A program made the translations under genes and the position numbers. A stretch of 64,000 nt of DNA. It comes from Spirosoma telluris (lineage in GTDB: Bacteria; Bacteroidota; Bacteroidia; Cytophagales; Spirosomataceae). Below are positions 49,437 through 57,019 of this stretch, piece by piece. The notes below the pieces were generated by a model. That model was given only the letters and a program-made list of their open reading frames with translations, did no database searches and was not told where the DNA came from. The stretch covers positions 3,922,501 through 3,986,500 of the forward strand of contig QLII01000001.1 in assembly GCA_003259005.1 (NCBI GenBank), read 5' to 3'. Within the stretch, counting starts at the first letter, position 1. Each line of letters opens with the position of its first letter.

Positions 49437-49517
49437 AACAACGTGTAGTGGGTTGAACGAGTGTAGTAGATAGTCGTAACTGATCTACTACACTCGTTCA
49501 ACCCACTACACGTTGTT
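49437..49517. repeat. Perfect 35-bp palindrome between transglycosylase genes 1 and 2
   Basis: Arms 49437-49471 and 49483-49517 pair without mismatch around an 11-nt loop. They contain words such as GTGTAGTGGGTTGAACGAG. It is the longest perfect hairpin in the window and sits between co-directional paralogues. Confidence 0.9.
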
Positions 49518-49611
49518 ATCACTATATTAAAGAAATAATAAACTATAGTGTTACTATAGACTAAAATCAAAGTCTAAACAGCATAACCCATAGAACTGAA
49601 TTTGCTGTTTA

Positions 49612-50850
49612 ATGAACTTGTTGGCCTCACTCTCGTTGGCGACTGGTCTGGTGGTGACAAGTGTTTCTGACCTAACCTGCTTGTTTCACACGCCCTCAGC
49701 TAGGTCATTGACGCCCTATCCCACCGTCTCGGTAGCCGTTGATCCGGGCCTGACCAGGATGTTACCTCCCGTTTATTTCTGTGGAGAGTCGGTCCCTTTG
49801 CACGAAGAAGCCGTTGCCCGCCGGTTAGTATCTGCTCTGGCCCGAAATACGAATCAAAATCAGGCAGTCTATCGCATTCGGCAACGGGCGGCTGTATTTT
49901 TCCCAATCATTGAGCCGATCCTGTCCAGGCACCGTATTCCTCTGGACTTCAAATACTTGCCATTAGTCGAAAGTGCACTGACGGGCATGGCTGTATCTCC
50001 AAAGGGGGCCGTAGGCTATTGGCAGTTTATGCCCGCTACAGCTCGTGAGCTAGGGTTAAGCATACAGCCTGGCTACGACGAACGGCAGAACCTTGTTAAA
50101 TCAACTAACGCAGCCTGCCGCTATTTGCGGTATCTATACAATCGACTGGGTTCCTGGACATTGGCCGCTGCGGCTTATAATAATGGCATTGGTGCCTTGT
50201 TGGGCAATATTCGTCGGCAACAGCAACGTGACTATTACTACCTCCGCCTGAACGCCGAAACGGGTAAATATCTGTACCGAATCCTGGCCTTTAAGGAGCT
50301 ATTTTCCAATTATCGCTCGTATGATCACCTCATTCCTGAGCGCATGATGGCCTACCTCAGCGAGCCGCTTAGCCCTGACTCCGATCCTGATGATGAGGGT
50401 GTACTCCTGCCGGAAGTACTGATGGAAGAAGCCACGAAAGTAGCTGTAAATACGCCCGTTCAGGAAACCTTGAAGCCAGCCGCAGGTCAAACGGCAGACA
50501 TACCCCTTCCCAATGCGGCCGATGTGTTTCGGGGAGGTATCAAAGCACGACTGATTGAGTCGGCGGGTGTTGAGCGAGGGCAGGTATGGGTCTTTCACCT
50601 CATTCGTGACGGAATGGCCGATGGTAAACAAGTTGAGGAAGGCGATGTGCTGTATGCAATTGTCGAAGATGTCGATCCCAAAACAGACAAAATCTATTTG
50701 CGTGCCGATCGGCTTTATTCGGCCAATGAAAAACATACCTACCCGATGAATCTGTCAGCCATTGATGCCTCAACGGGTCGCATTGGCATCAAACTACCCG
50801 ATGTTGACCAGATAAAAGCAGGCTGGATTCTGACGTGGAAAACGTTGTGA
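49612..50850 (+). CDS. MltD-like lytic transglycosylase with C-terminal beta domain
   Basis: Second paralogue, 412 residues. Signal-like N-terminus, YFCGESVPLHEEAVARRLVS, SLT domain with catalytic Glu in PLVESALTGMAVSPKGAVGY, WQFMPATARELGL and GSWTLAAAAYNNG. A variable acidic linker (about residues 240-290) leads to a C-terminal domain of about 110 residues (IKARLIESAGVERGQVWVFH; VEEGDVLYAIVEDVDPKTDK; KAGWILTWKTL) shared with the third copy. There is no LysM repeat, unlike E. coli MltD. Confidence 0.87.
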   Translation: MNLLASLSLATGLVVTSVSDLTCLFHTPSARSLTPYPTVSVAVDPGLTRMLPPVYFCGESVPLHEEAVARRLVSALARNTNQNQAVYRIRQRAAVFFPIIEPILSRHRIPLDFKYLPLVESALTGMAVSPKGAVGYWQFMPATARELGLSIQPGYDERQNLVKSTNAACRYLRYLYNRLGSWTLAAAAYNNGIGALLGNIRRQQQRDYYYLRLNAETGKYLYRILAFKELFSNYRSYDHLIPERMMAYLSEPLSPDSDPDDEGVLLPEVLMEEATKVAVNTPVQETLKPAAGQTADIPLPNAADVFRGGIKARLIESAGVERGQVWVFHLIRDGMADGKQVEEGDVLYAIVEDVDPKTDKIYLRADRLYSANEKHTYPMNLSAIDASTGRIGIKLPDVDQIKAGWILTWKTL

Positions 50851-50880
50851 ATTGGTATAATTAGTGGAGTAAGTGAAGTA

Positions 50881-50962
50881 GGTGGATTAGGTGGAGTAAG
50901 TGAAGTAAGTGTCACAGACTGCTACTCACTTCACCTACTCCACTTACCACACCTAATCCACC
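50881..50962. repeat. Imperfect palindrome of GTGGAGTAA / GTGAAGTAG 9-mers
   Basis: Tandem 9-mers on the left (GTGGATTAGGTGGAGTAAG) are mirrored on the right (CTCCACTTACCACACCTAAT) with a few mismatches. It lies between transglycosylase genes 2 and 3, and its units match those of the 30900-30966 palindrome. Confidence 0.75.
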
Positions 50963-51021
50963 AACTGAACTAAACCCTGAAGGTGATTCGTTGTCTATGG
51001 GGTAATCAATAACTCTTTATT

Positions 51022-52260
51022 TTGACACTAATCATCAGATGTGCTATTTTGTTGTTTCTGAGCATTTTATCGTTTAGAACGATTGCTATAGCGCAAAAAA
51101 AATCGACTCCCTCAAAAGGCAAGACGACTCGTAAGACAGTGGTTCAACCGCGCCCATCACTTGAACCACAACGGTTGCATTTTTGCGGTGAAGTGGTTCC
51201 AACTGAACAGGGAGACGTATCGGCGAAACTGGCGTTTGCGCTGGCAAGCAGTTCCGGTTATATAAAACATGTGAATGGATTAAAGGCGCGTTCGGCCCCG
51301 TTTTTTGCGGTTATCGAGCCTATTCTCCACAAGTACAACATTCCAAACGATTTCAAATACCTGCCGCTCATCGAGAGCGCCTGGCAGTCAAACGCCGTAT
51401 CGGCGGCTGGTGCCATTGGCTACTGGCAGTTCATGGACGACACCGCTCAGGATATGGGACTCTCCATCGCCCCTGGCCACGACGAACGCACCGATCTTCT
51501 CAAATCGACCGAAGCGGCCTGCAAGTACCTAAAGTTTCTTTATAGCAAGTTGGGCTCCTGGACACTAGTAGCCGCTGCTTACAACGGCGGTGTAGGTATG
51601 GTTCAGCGTAAAATAACGAAGTCGGGCCATCGCGACTATTATGCCATGACCATGAATCCCGAAACAGGCTACTACCTCTACCGGATTCTGGCCATGAAAG
51701 AGCTGTTTACGAATCCATCCTATGGCATTGGGTCGGTTGGTATCATGCTGGCCTCATCAGGGAGTCTCTATGAGCGGGAGCGCGAACAGGCCCGGCGCAT
51801 GGGCTGGCTCCAGGACGATGAACCTGAGCCTGAAGGCGTTCCCATTGAGTCGTTCCTGGATATGGGGAAACCTACTAAAAATGAAGCGATGGTTATGGAT
51901 AGCCTGTTAACAGAACTGCTTAAGAACAAGCCAGTGTCTATCCCCGTTTTTGTCGGCGATGTAGCTGCCCGCCTGGTTCGAGCTGGTCTTCCTAAAGTAG
52001 GCCAAAGCTGGGCATTCACCCTAACAGAGGATGTTCAGATCGGCGAGGATGCGCTAAAAACCGGTGATTTGCTGTATGCCATTGTCGATGATGTAGATGC
52101 GCGGGGCAATTTATTTTTACGAGCCACCAAAGCGATTTCCAGGCAGGAGAATACAACCATTGCCCTTACCTTATTAGCCATGAATCCAGCAACGGGCCTG
52201 GCCGGTGTCCCGCGTCCAAAAGCGATCAAGCCCGGCTGGATTGTGCAGTGGAAACTGTGA
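51022..52260 (+). CDS. MltD-like lytic transglycosylase with C-terminal beta domain
   Basis: Third paralogue, 412 residues. The start is TTG at 51022, chosen because a signal peptide follows at once (RCAILLFLSILSFRTIAIAQ). A basic linker, HFCGEVVPTEQGDVSAKLAF, SLT domain with catalytic Glu in PLIESAWQSNAVSAAGAIGY, WQFMDDTAQDMGL and GSWTLVAAAYNGG. The C-terminal domain (VAARLVRAGLPKVGQSWAFT; LKTGDLLYAIVDDVD; LTLLAMNPATGLAGV; PGWIVQWKL) is homologous to that of copy 2 and has an order of motifs reminiscent of the conjugative TraM C-terminal domain. Confidence 0.88.
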   Translation: MTLIIRCAILLFLSILSFRTIAIAQKKSTPSKGKTTRKTVVQPRPSLEPQRLHFCGEVVPTEQGDVSAKLAFALASSSGYIKHVNGLKARSAPFFAVIEPILHKYNIPNDFKYLPLIESAWQSNAVSAAGAIGYWQFMDDTAQDMGLSIAPGHDERTDLLKSTEAACKYLKFLYSKLGSWTLVAAAYNGGVGMVQRKITKSGHRDYYAMTMNPETGYYLYRILAMKELFTNPSYGIGSVGIMLASSGSLYEREREQARRMGWLQDDEPEPEGVPIESFLDMGKPTKNEAMVMDSLLTELLKNKPVSIPVFVGDVAARLVRAGLPKVGQSWAFTLTEDVQIGEDALKTGDLLYAIVDDVDARGNLFLRATKAISRQENTTIALTLLAMNPATGLAGVPRPKAIKPGWIVQWKL

Positions 52261-52290
52261 TCACACGGGCAATCTCGTCAGAACACGGTG

Positions 52291-52334
52291 ATGGTAGGGC
52301 TGAAAACCGTCCCACGGGACGTGCTGCCCGTCGC
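52291..52334. repeat. Copy of a GGGCTGAAAA...CGTGC repeat
   Basis: GGGCTGAAAACCGTCCCACG followed by GGACGTGCTGCCCGTCGCCCG. A similar sequence is at 54688-54731, so the copies lie on both sides of the IS110-family gene. Confidence 0.5.
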
Positions 52335-52346
52335 CCGTTACTTGTC

Positions 52347-52790
52347 TTATGTATAATATTCACCGTTCCAAGGTTCAGAAAATGCTATAGTGCTACTGGG
52401 CATAAGCTCTACCGTCTCACCTTCTTCATCGGCTACCAACCCAAAAACTTCTCCATCAATTTCGGTTTGGAAAAGCTCAACTTCAATGTCACTAAACTCA
52501 TAGGGGCCTCGCGAACTGACCATTTGCTCCAGTTTTGCGGTTGTGTCTTGTCGCTCTGAGGTAGTACCTGCATACCAGTACTCAAAATCTATAAATCGGC
52601 CATCTTCATCAAAGAGATACAAGACTACATACTCCCGTCGGAACTTCTCCCAGTCTTTGCCATTCGGGTAAGTGCCAGGAAAAAAGAATGTTTCGTAACC
52701 GAAGAACTGAGTACCATTATCATATTTTCCCAAGAAGTGGGTATGATAATTCTTTTCCCGCATTATAGGTATTTTCTTGGGAATAGGCAT
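52347..52790 (-). CDS. Protein of unknown function
   Basis: 147 residues from the ATG at 52790 (MPIPKKIPIMREKNYHTHFL). The open frame extends upstream through repeat DNA to 53024, but that extension is probably not translated. Acidic, with YETFFFPGTYPNGKDWEKFR, EYVVLYLFDEDGRFIDFEYW and EVFGLVADEEGETVELMPSS. No signal peptide. The composition resembles small immunity-like proteins, but no family is recognised. Confidence 0.6.
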   Translation of the reverse strand: MPIPKKIPIMREKNYHTHFLGKYDNGTQFFGYETFFFPGTYPNGKDWEKFRREYVVLYLFDEDGRFIDFEYWYAGTTSERQDTTAKLEQMVSSRGPYEFSDIEVELFQTEIDGEVFGLVADEEGETVELMPSSTIAFSEPWNGEYYT

Positions 52791-52865
52791 TCGATCTTTT
52801 GTTAATAAATAAAAAGCTTCTCGTGTCGCAAGTAACCCGAATAACTTGACAAACTCTGCTAAACG

Positions 52866-52945
52866 TGGCGTTTGCTTTGTCAGCCGAAAGCCCGAAGTGA
52901 AAACCCAAACGCTTCCCTCTGGGAAGTGCAACCTGTCGCCGGTAA
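52866..52945. repeat. Degenerate copy of a ~55-bp repeat unit
   Basis: TGTCAGCCGAAAGCCCGAAG and CTGTCGCCGG correspond to GGACAGCCGAAAATGGAAGC and TTTGTCGCCC in the array at 55565-55770. Confidence 0.5.
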
Positions 52946-53084
52946 CCCGCTTTGAACGCCCAGTTTTGACCCGCCACCCAACACCCGCGAGGGCTGATGG
53001 TGGGCAAGTAACTATACTGAACACGAACGACTCATACCTTTACACCCTCGTTTGATGTACGCATGCCCTCTAACGTACTCATTA

Positions 53085-54377
53085 TCAATTAGGCGACGAG
53101 ATAGCAATTAACCCTAAATCTTGACTGCTAATGTCAAACTTGACTAACTTTTTCTTGATCTGCCGGATTTGTTGCTGCTTCACCTGCTCCAGATCTCGAA
53201 CCAACTTTATCGGTTCATACGCTTCTCCAGCTGTCAACATCTTATAGACCACAACAGCCAGCTTCCGAGCTGTAGCTGTGATGGCCTTGATACGACCTGC
53301 CTTATACGCAATCCGCTGGAAAAAGGCCGTCAGCGGATTGGGCTTTTTCATGTTGCCCAACGAGTTGGCCACCATTCGAAACGTATTGGGCAAGGTCGAC
53401 CTGTTCTTCAACGTCCTGCGCGATAACACCTTGCCACCCGATGCTTTGTTGTTAGGAGTGAAGCCCAGCCACTTGGCAAAGGCTTTAGCCGAATGAAATT
53501 TGGTAATCGACTCACCCACCTCAGCCATGAACGTTAGCAACGCATCTCGACCGCTCCGGCGGTTCTTACGACCTGCTGTCGGGTCACTACTGAGGGGTGG
53601 TTGTTTTAATCCGTTGGTATGGTCGATAAAATGGCGATCCAGTTCCTTGTCTAGTTCCGTGATCTCAATCTGCAAATTCAGATATAGTCGGTAACAACTC
53701 CTTACCTCGAAACGAATCGCCTGAGTCCAGTTACCTCGCAGCAGTTCAATAATTTCCATTGGCCTCTTTTTACAGCTTGCATCCACCAGAGCCGCTAGTT
53801 TGTCGGGCTGCTCTTCCCCTTGACAAATGGCGGCAATAATCCGAAGTCCTGAAACCGAATTGGTGTCAGTCAGCACCGCATCCAATCGCACATTACCCGC
53901 CCTAAGAGCCTTCTGAATACGCCGGATGTAATCGGCGGCATTCTCCACCAGATTTCTCCGCAGCCGCACTAAGGGTCGGATGAGAGTAGAAAACTCGTCG
54001 GGTAGGAAGATAGGCGGTAGCAGGCCCAGACTGTGCAGGGTACGAATGTGGATGGCATCGGACGTGTCCGATTTGAAGCACCGGTAGTTTTTCGTATTAA
54101 CACCAGATGTCACTAGCACCTCAAAGCCCGCTTCCTGAAGTACACTAACCAGTGGTTTTTCATAGCCTCCAGTGGCTTCCATGGCTACCTGTTTAACCCC
54201 ATTTTGCTGCAACCAGTCTGCCAGTCGAAAGAGTTCTTTGGTGGACACACCAAACTGGCTGACATCATTTTTGGGATCATCCCCAACCGCTACAACGTGA
54301 AACTGAGAGCCCACATCAATTCCTGCTACTTGCTGATGAACAACAGGCATTTGCTGATAGTCTTCCTGCTTTTTCAT
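53085..54377 (-). CDS. IS110-family transposase/recombinase
   Basis: DEDD-type recombinase, 430 residues. N-terminal RuvC-like domain: VAGIDVGSQFHVVAV (first Asp), VAMEATGGYEKPLV (Glu) and the KSDTSDAIHIRTLHSLGL segment (Asp pair). The C-terminal Tnp part has LTFMAEVGESITKFHSAKAF, AKWLGFTPNNKASGGK and the conserved Ser region in LPNTFRMVANSLG. IS110 elements move through an RNA-guided mechanism using a bridge RNA encoded in a noncoding end. The frame is intact. No close inverted repeats are visible at the ends, as expected for the family. Confidence 0.92.
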   Translation of the reverse strand: MKKQEDYQQMPVVHQQVAGIDVGSQFHVVAVGDDPKNDVSQFGVSTKELFRLADWLQQNGVKQVAMEATGGYEKPLVSVLQEAGFEVLVTSGVNTKNYRCFKSDTSDAIHIRTLHSLGLLPPIFLPDEFSTLIRPLVRLRRNLVENAADYIRRIQKALRAGNVRLDAVLTDTNSVSGLRIIAAICQGEEQPDKLAALVDASCKKRPMEIIELLRGNWTQAIRFEVRSCYRLYLNLQIEITELDKELDRHFIDHTNGLKQPPLSSDPTAGRKNRRSGRDALLTFMAEVGESITKFHSAKAFAKWLGFTPNNKASGGKVLSRRTLKNRSTLPNTFRMVANSLGNMKKPNPLTAFFQRIAYKAGRIKAITATARKLAVVVYKMLTAGEAYEPIKLVRDLEQVKQQQIRQIKKKLVKFDISSQDLGLIAISSPN

Positions 54378-54620
54378 AGTAAAAACGGGTTAACAGTAAA
54401 AGACAAGTGGCTATCAGCGAGCTATTTTTTCAAACAAAAAGTAGGATGTGCGGGGTAATCGAGCAGCCACTCGGTTCCACCAGTTGTATGTTCAGGGCAG
54501 CCGTTCACCAAAGTGATTGGCTGACAAATAGCCAAATCGGGAGGTTGGCCGGGTTGTTTAGCACCAACAAAAGAGGACGATCTTCCCATAATGGACGACT
54601 GATAGCTGATTAAAATTAGT
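54378..54620 (-). ncRNA. Candidate bridge-RNA region of the IS110 element
   Basis: Noncoding stretch directly upstream of the recombinase start, where IS110-group elements encode their bridge RNA. It contains short hairpins: TTGGCT/AGCCAA with a 7-nt loop (54517-54535), CGAG/CTCG (54461-54474) and GTTGG/CCAAC (54544-54568). The open frame that crosses it on the minus strand has no domain. No guide loops could be assigned, so this is position-based. Confidence 0.35.
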
Positions 54621-54658
54621 ACAAATCGGCCTATTTTGTTCTCATGCGTTATCGTGTA

Positions 54659-54755
54659 TGTGTGCGCCCATGCACTCAACGGAGGTTGGGCTGAAAATTC
54701 TCCAACGGGGCGTGCATCCTGTCTACGGAAAGCTGACCCACGCGGAGCGCACACA
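54659..54755. repeat. 97-bp unit bounded by perfect 9-bp inverted repeats
   Basis: TGTGTGCGC at 54659-54667 and GCGCACACA at 54747-54755 enclose a segment that contains GGGCTGAAAATTCTCCAACG and GGGCGTGC, also seen at 52291-52334. It ends 2 bp before the peptidase stop codon. Confidence 0.6.
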
Positions 54756-54756
54756 C

Positions 54757-55506
54757 TTACGGCATTAATTTAGGACCTAACCAACCCAACCAAATCCAGA
54801 AACCTAACAAGCCACCAACCAGCCCGCTTACAAGAAAGGTTAATCGCTGGGTCTTCGGTACTACGCGCAAGGAAATAAAAGCAAGTACATATAAACCAGC
54901 AAGACCCGTAATTAGGCTAATGGTGGCCGGCCAGAGTTGTAAATCGTTAGCTATTTTCACTTCATCCATTCGGCTGGACCACTCTCCCTTCATGAGCATA
55001 GCATAGATAGCCATCACAAAATTAAAACTTTGCCTCAGCCAAAAAAGAGCAACGAAAATGATTAACCATACAGCCACAGAGAGCGTTTTTTGGCCCCTCC
55101 ACCATTGCCGGTTCAATATAAGTAAACCCCATCCAATTGTCCCCGTCATCATCGTCTGCACCGGCCCACCTAAGTGAATAGGAAATAAGGTTTGTTGTTG
55201 CTGCTGGACTAAGGTTTCATAATAGGGCTTTTCGGGAAAGTCTACGCTGTCAGCAAGAAAATAGTGTTCACCCCGTTTTTTGATGAGTTTGTATTTATCG
55301 CGTAGAGCTTTGATAGCTTCAGCATTTTGCCGATAATGGGTGGGCATTTTACCAAAATCAGTGTATCCGTAATGAATGGTGGCATCAAAACCGTAATATT
55401 TGGCTACAATATAATGACCAGCTTCATGGGAGATAGTACCAACGATAGTGAAGCCGATGAAACCAATTGTTAAGCCAACCAAGAGTTTAGGGCAGAAATA
55501 CCACAT
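54757..55506 (-). CDS. M50-like membrane zinc metallopeptidase
   Basis: 249 residues with the zinc motif HEAGH in GTISHEAGHYIVAKYYGF at the end of the first membrane segment, the arrangement of site-2-protease relatives. Further membrane segments are around MMTGTIGWGLLILN, LSVAVWLIIFVALFW, ISLITGLAGLYVLAFISL and LVSGLVGGLLGFWIWLGWL. PIHLGGPVQTM resembles the second metal-ligand region (NxGP-like) of M50, but a clear Asp is not seen. A soluble loop with YGYTDFGKMPTHYRQN lies between. The substrate is unknown. Confidence 0.65.
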   Translation of the reverse strand: MWYFCPKLLVGLTIGFIGFTIVGTISHEAGHYIVAKYYGFDATIHYGYTDFGKMPTHYRQNAEAIKALRDKYKLIKKRGEHYFLADSVDFPEKPYYETLVQQQQQTLFPIHLGGPVQTMMTGTIGWGLLILNRQWWRGQKTLSVAVWLIIFVALFWLRQSFNFVMAIYAMLMKGEWSSRMDEVKIANDLQLWPATISLITGLAGLYVLAFISLRVVPKTQRLTFLVSGLVGGLLGFWIWLGWLGPKLMP

Positions 55507-55564
55507 TCAAAAGTAATAGTAGCGGGTTACTAATTAAGATTTAAATCTGTCCATTGCCCAGTTA

Positions 55565-55770
55565 GGGCGTTTCCTATGTCGCTCACAAGCTGCCTGACAA
55601 GCTCAAACCTATCCAACTAGAGCGTTTATTTTGTCGCAGACCGGGCTGAAATGCAAGCCCAAAGCCGCCTGACGGGGCGTTCCTCGTGTCGCAGGACAGC
55701 CGAAAATGGAAGCCCAAACTTCCCATCTGAGCCGGGCGGTTTGTCGCCCAGAAGCTGGCTTGCACGCCTT
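55565..55770. repeat. Degenerate tandem array of about four 55-59-bp units
   Basis: The units begin near 55565, 55621, 55676 and 55735. Each has GCGTT-n-TGTCGC followed by a GGCTGAAA/AGCCGAAA word and AAGCCCAAA (for example CGGGCTGAAATGCAAGCCCA in the second). Related copies are at 52866-52945. Short open frames across it on the minus strand are by-products of the repeat. Confidence 0.6.
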
Positions 55771-55771
55771 A

Positions 55772-55971
55772 CAGCCTGTTCGTTCCACCCAACATGGTAT
55801 TGTACGAAAAATCACTAAACTATATTAGCCATGTAAATCAACGAGAACTAGTTTAGTATTCCCTCCCAAAAGGCTTTTGTAAGTGCATTAATTATGGCCA
55901 GGATGTTCTCAATTGCAAGTACTATTTTAGCTCATTAATTTCCTACAGGAAAAACACCTTTTTTATAGGAT
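55772..55971. other. Gap without recognised feature
   Basis: AT-rich 200 bp between the repeat array and the end of a DUF4249 gene; no gene or strong hairpin was seen. Confidence 0.4.
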
Positions 55972-57015
55972 TTACCAGCCTTCTGGCTCTATAATTGGCA
56001 CATTCCCATAGGTATTCCGGCAATCGCCATCCGGGATGATTTGGCTGCTGATGAAGCTCACTAACGCCGAATAAAAGACAACATTAGGATAGTTTTGTTG
56101 CCGATACCGACGCCGAGTTACCGATGTTACGGCGAAATAGCCTCTGGCTAAATCGGTGGGATCGCTGGCATTCACCAAGTTGCCGGTAACGGGTGCAGGT
56201 AGCGGATCGAAAATGCTGCCGGTGCGGGCGTTTTGCTGCTGATAGAGCTTCCAGAACTGGTAATTCGTTTGGGTCATCCCAAATTGCTGCACTTCGACCA
56301 ACTGCGGTCCAATGGCATAAATCGGCACCTGTAAGACAAACCGATTCCGAAGGGGGTTTCCATTGATCGCTTCGTCACTATAGATATTGACCACATCATT
56401 CGACACTGGTGTCCAGCAGCGGTAGTTGCACTTACTGGGATTACCCAAACTACAGGGTACGCCCACCGAAAGCCGGGTTGTATACCCATAAGCCGACCAG
56501 CGGTAGTAGTTCTGCTCATTGGCCGGGTCATTTGTGTTGATACCATACGAAAAGGCATAGGGAATTGTCAGATTCCCCGTTTTCACCAGAGTTGACGAAA
56601 TGCTATCAATTACGGGTACAGCAGGCATTCGTTCCGATTTGGTAACGTATCGTTTGCCATCCGCCAGTACAACGGTGAGGCTGTAGGCCCGCCCAACCTG
56701 TCCACGAAAGGTTGAATCGGTGGTTCGGTATAGCCCCTGCCCTACCGATACAAAGCGCGTCGACCGGTTCTGATCATCGGCGATCGTAACCTGGGCTTCT
56801 TTTACATACTGGTCGTTGATACTCTGCCCATTTGTTCCGCCATATTTCCCGGTATAGGTAAGGCGAACGGTATAAGGCGGAGCTTCATTGGTGATCTGTC
56901 CCTCTACGACCAGGCGGGGTTCTTCGGTGCGTATGGGTAAATCAACCTGATCAATGCAGGTGACTAACAGTGTTGATATACTTACCAACAAGAAAAGTGT
57001 TGTACGAGTACGCAT
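55972..57015 (-). CDS. DUF4249 domain lipoprotein
   Basis: 347 residues from the ATG at 57015. Lipoprotein signal TLFLLVSISTLLVTCIDQVD, then LPIRTEEPRLVVEGQITNEA and YTVRLTYTGKYGG, nearly identical to the next gene; the middle diverges (VGVPCSLGNPSKCNYRCWTP with a Cys cluster) and the end matches again (QNARTGSIFDPLPAPV, GNLVNASDPTDLARGYFAV). It lies 4 nt after its paralogue and is presumably an accessory of the TonB receptor at 58012. The ligand is unknown. Confidence 0.85.
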   Translation of the reverse strand: MRTRTTLFLLVSISTLLVTCIDQVDLPIRTEEPRLVVEGQITNEAPPYTVRLTYTGKYGGTNGQSINDQYVKEAQVTIADDQNRSTRFVSVGQGLYRTTDSTFRGQVGRAYSLTVVLADGKRYVTKSERMPAVPVIDSISSTLVKTGNLTIPYAFSYGINTNDPANEQNYYRWSAYGYTTRLSVGVPCSLGNPSKCNYRCWTPVSNDVVNIYSDEAINGNPLRNRFVLQVPIYAIGPQLVEVQQFGMTQTNYQFWKLYQQQNARTGSIFDPLPAPVTGNLVNASDPTDLARGYFAVTSVTRRRYRQQNYPNVVFYSALVSFISSQIIPDGDCRNTYGNVPIIEPEGW

Positions 57016-57019
57016 AGGT

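Larger units (their letters stand above)
53040..54620 (-). mobile_element. IS110-family element, approximate limits
   Basis: Limits are estimates: the element must contain the recombinase gene (53085-54377) plus a noncoding 5' end of a few hundred bases to its right. The sequences just outside are repeat copies (52866-52990 and 54659-54755). Exact ends need a second copy or an empty site. Confidence 0.5.

Noticed and set aside
54422..54754. Leftward open frame of 110 codons upstream of the IS110 gene
   Set aside because: It crosses the IS end, the 54659-54755 repeat and hairpins, and shows no domain; it is better explained as noncoding.
55583..55815. Short leftward frames in the repeat array
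   Set aside because: Their repeated peptide words follow the DNA repeat period; there is no start context or domain.
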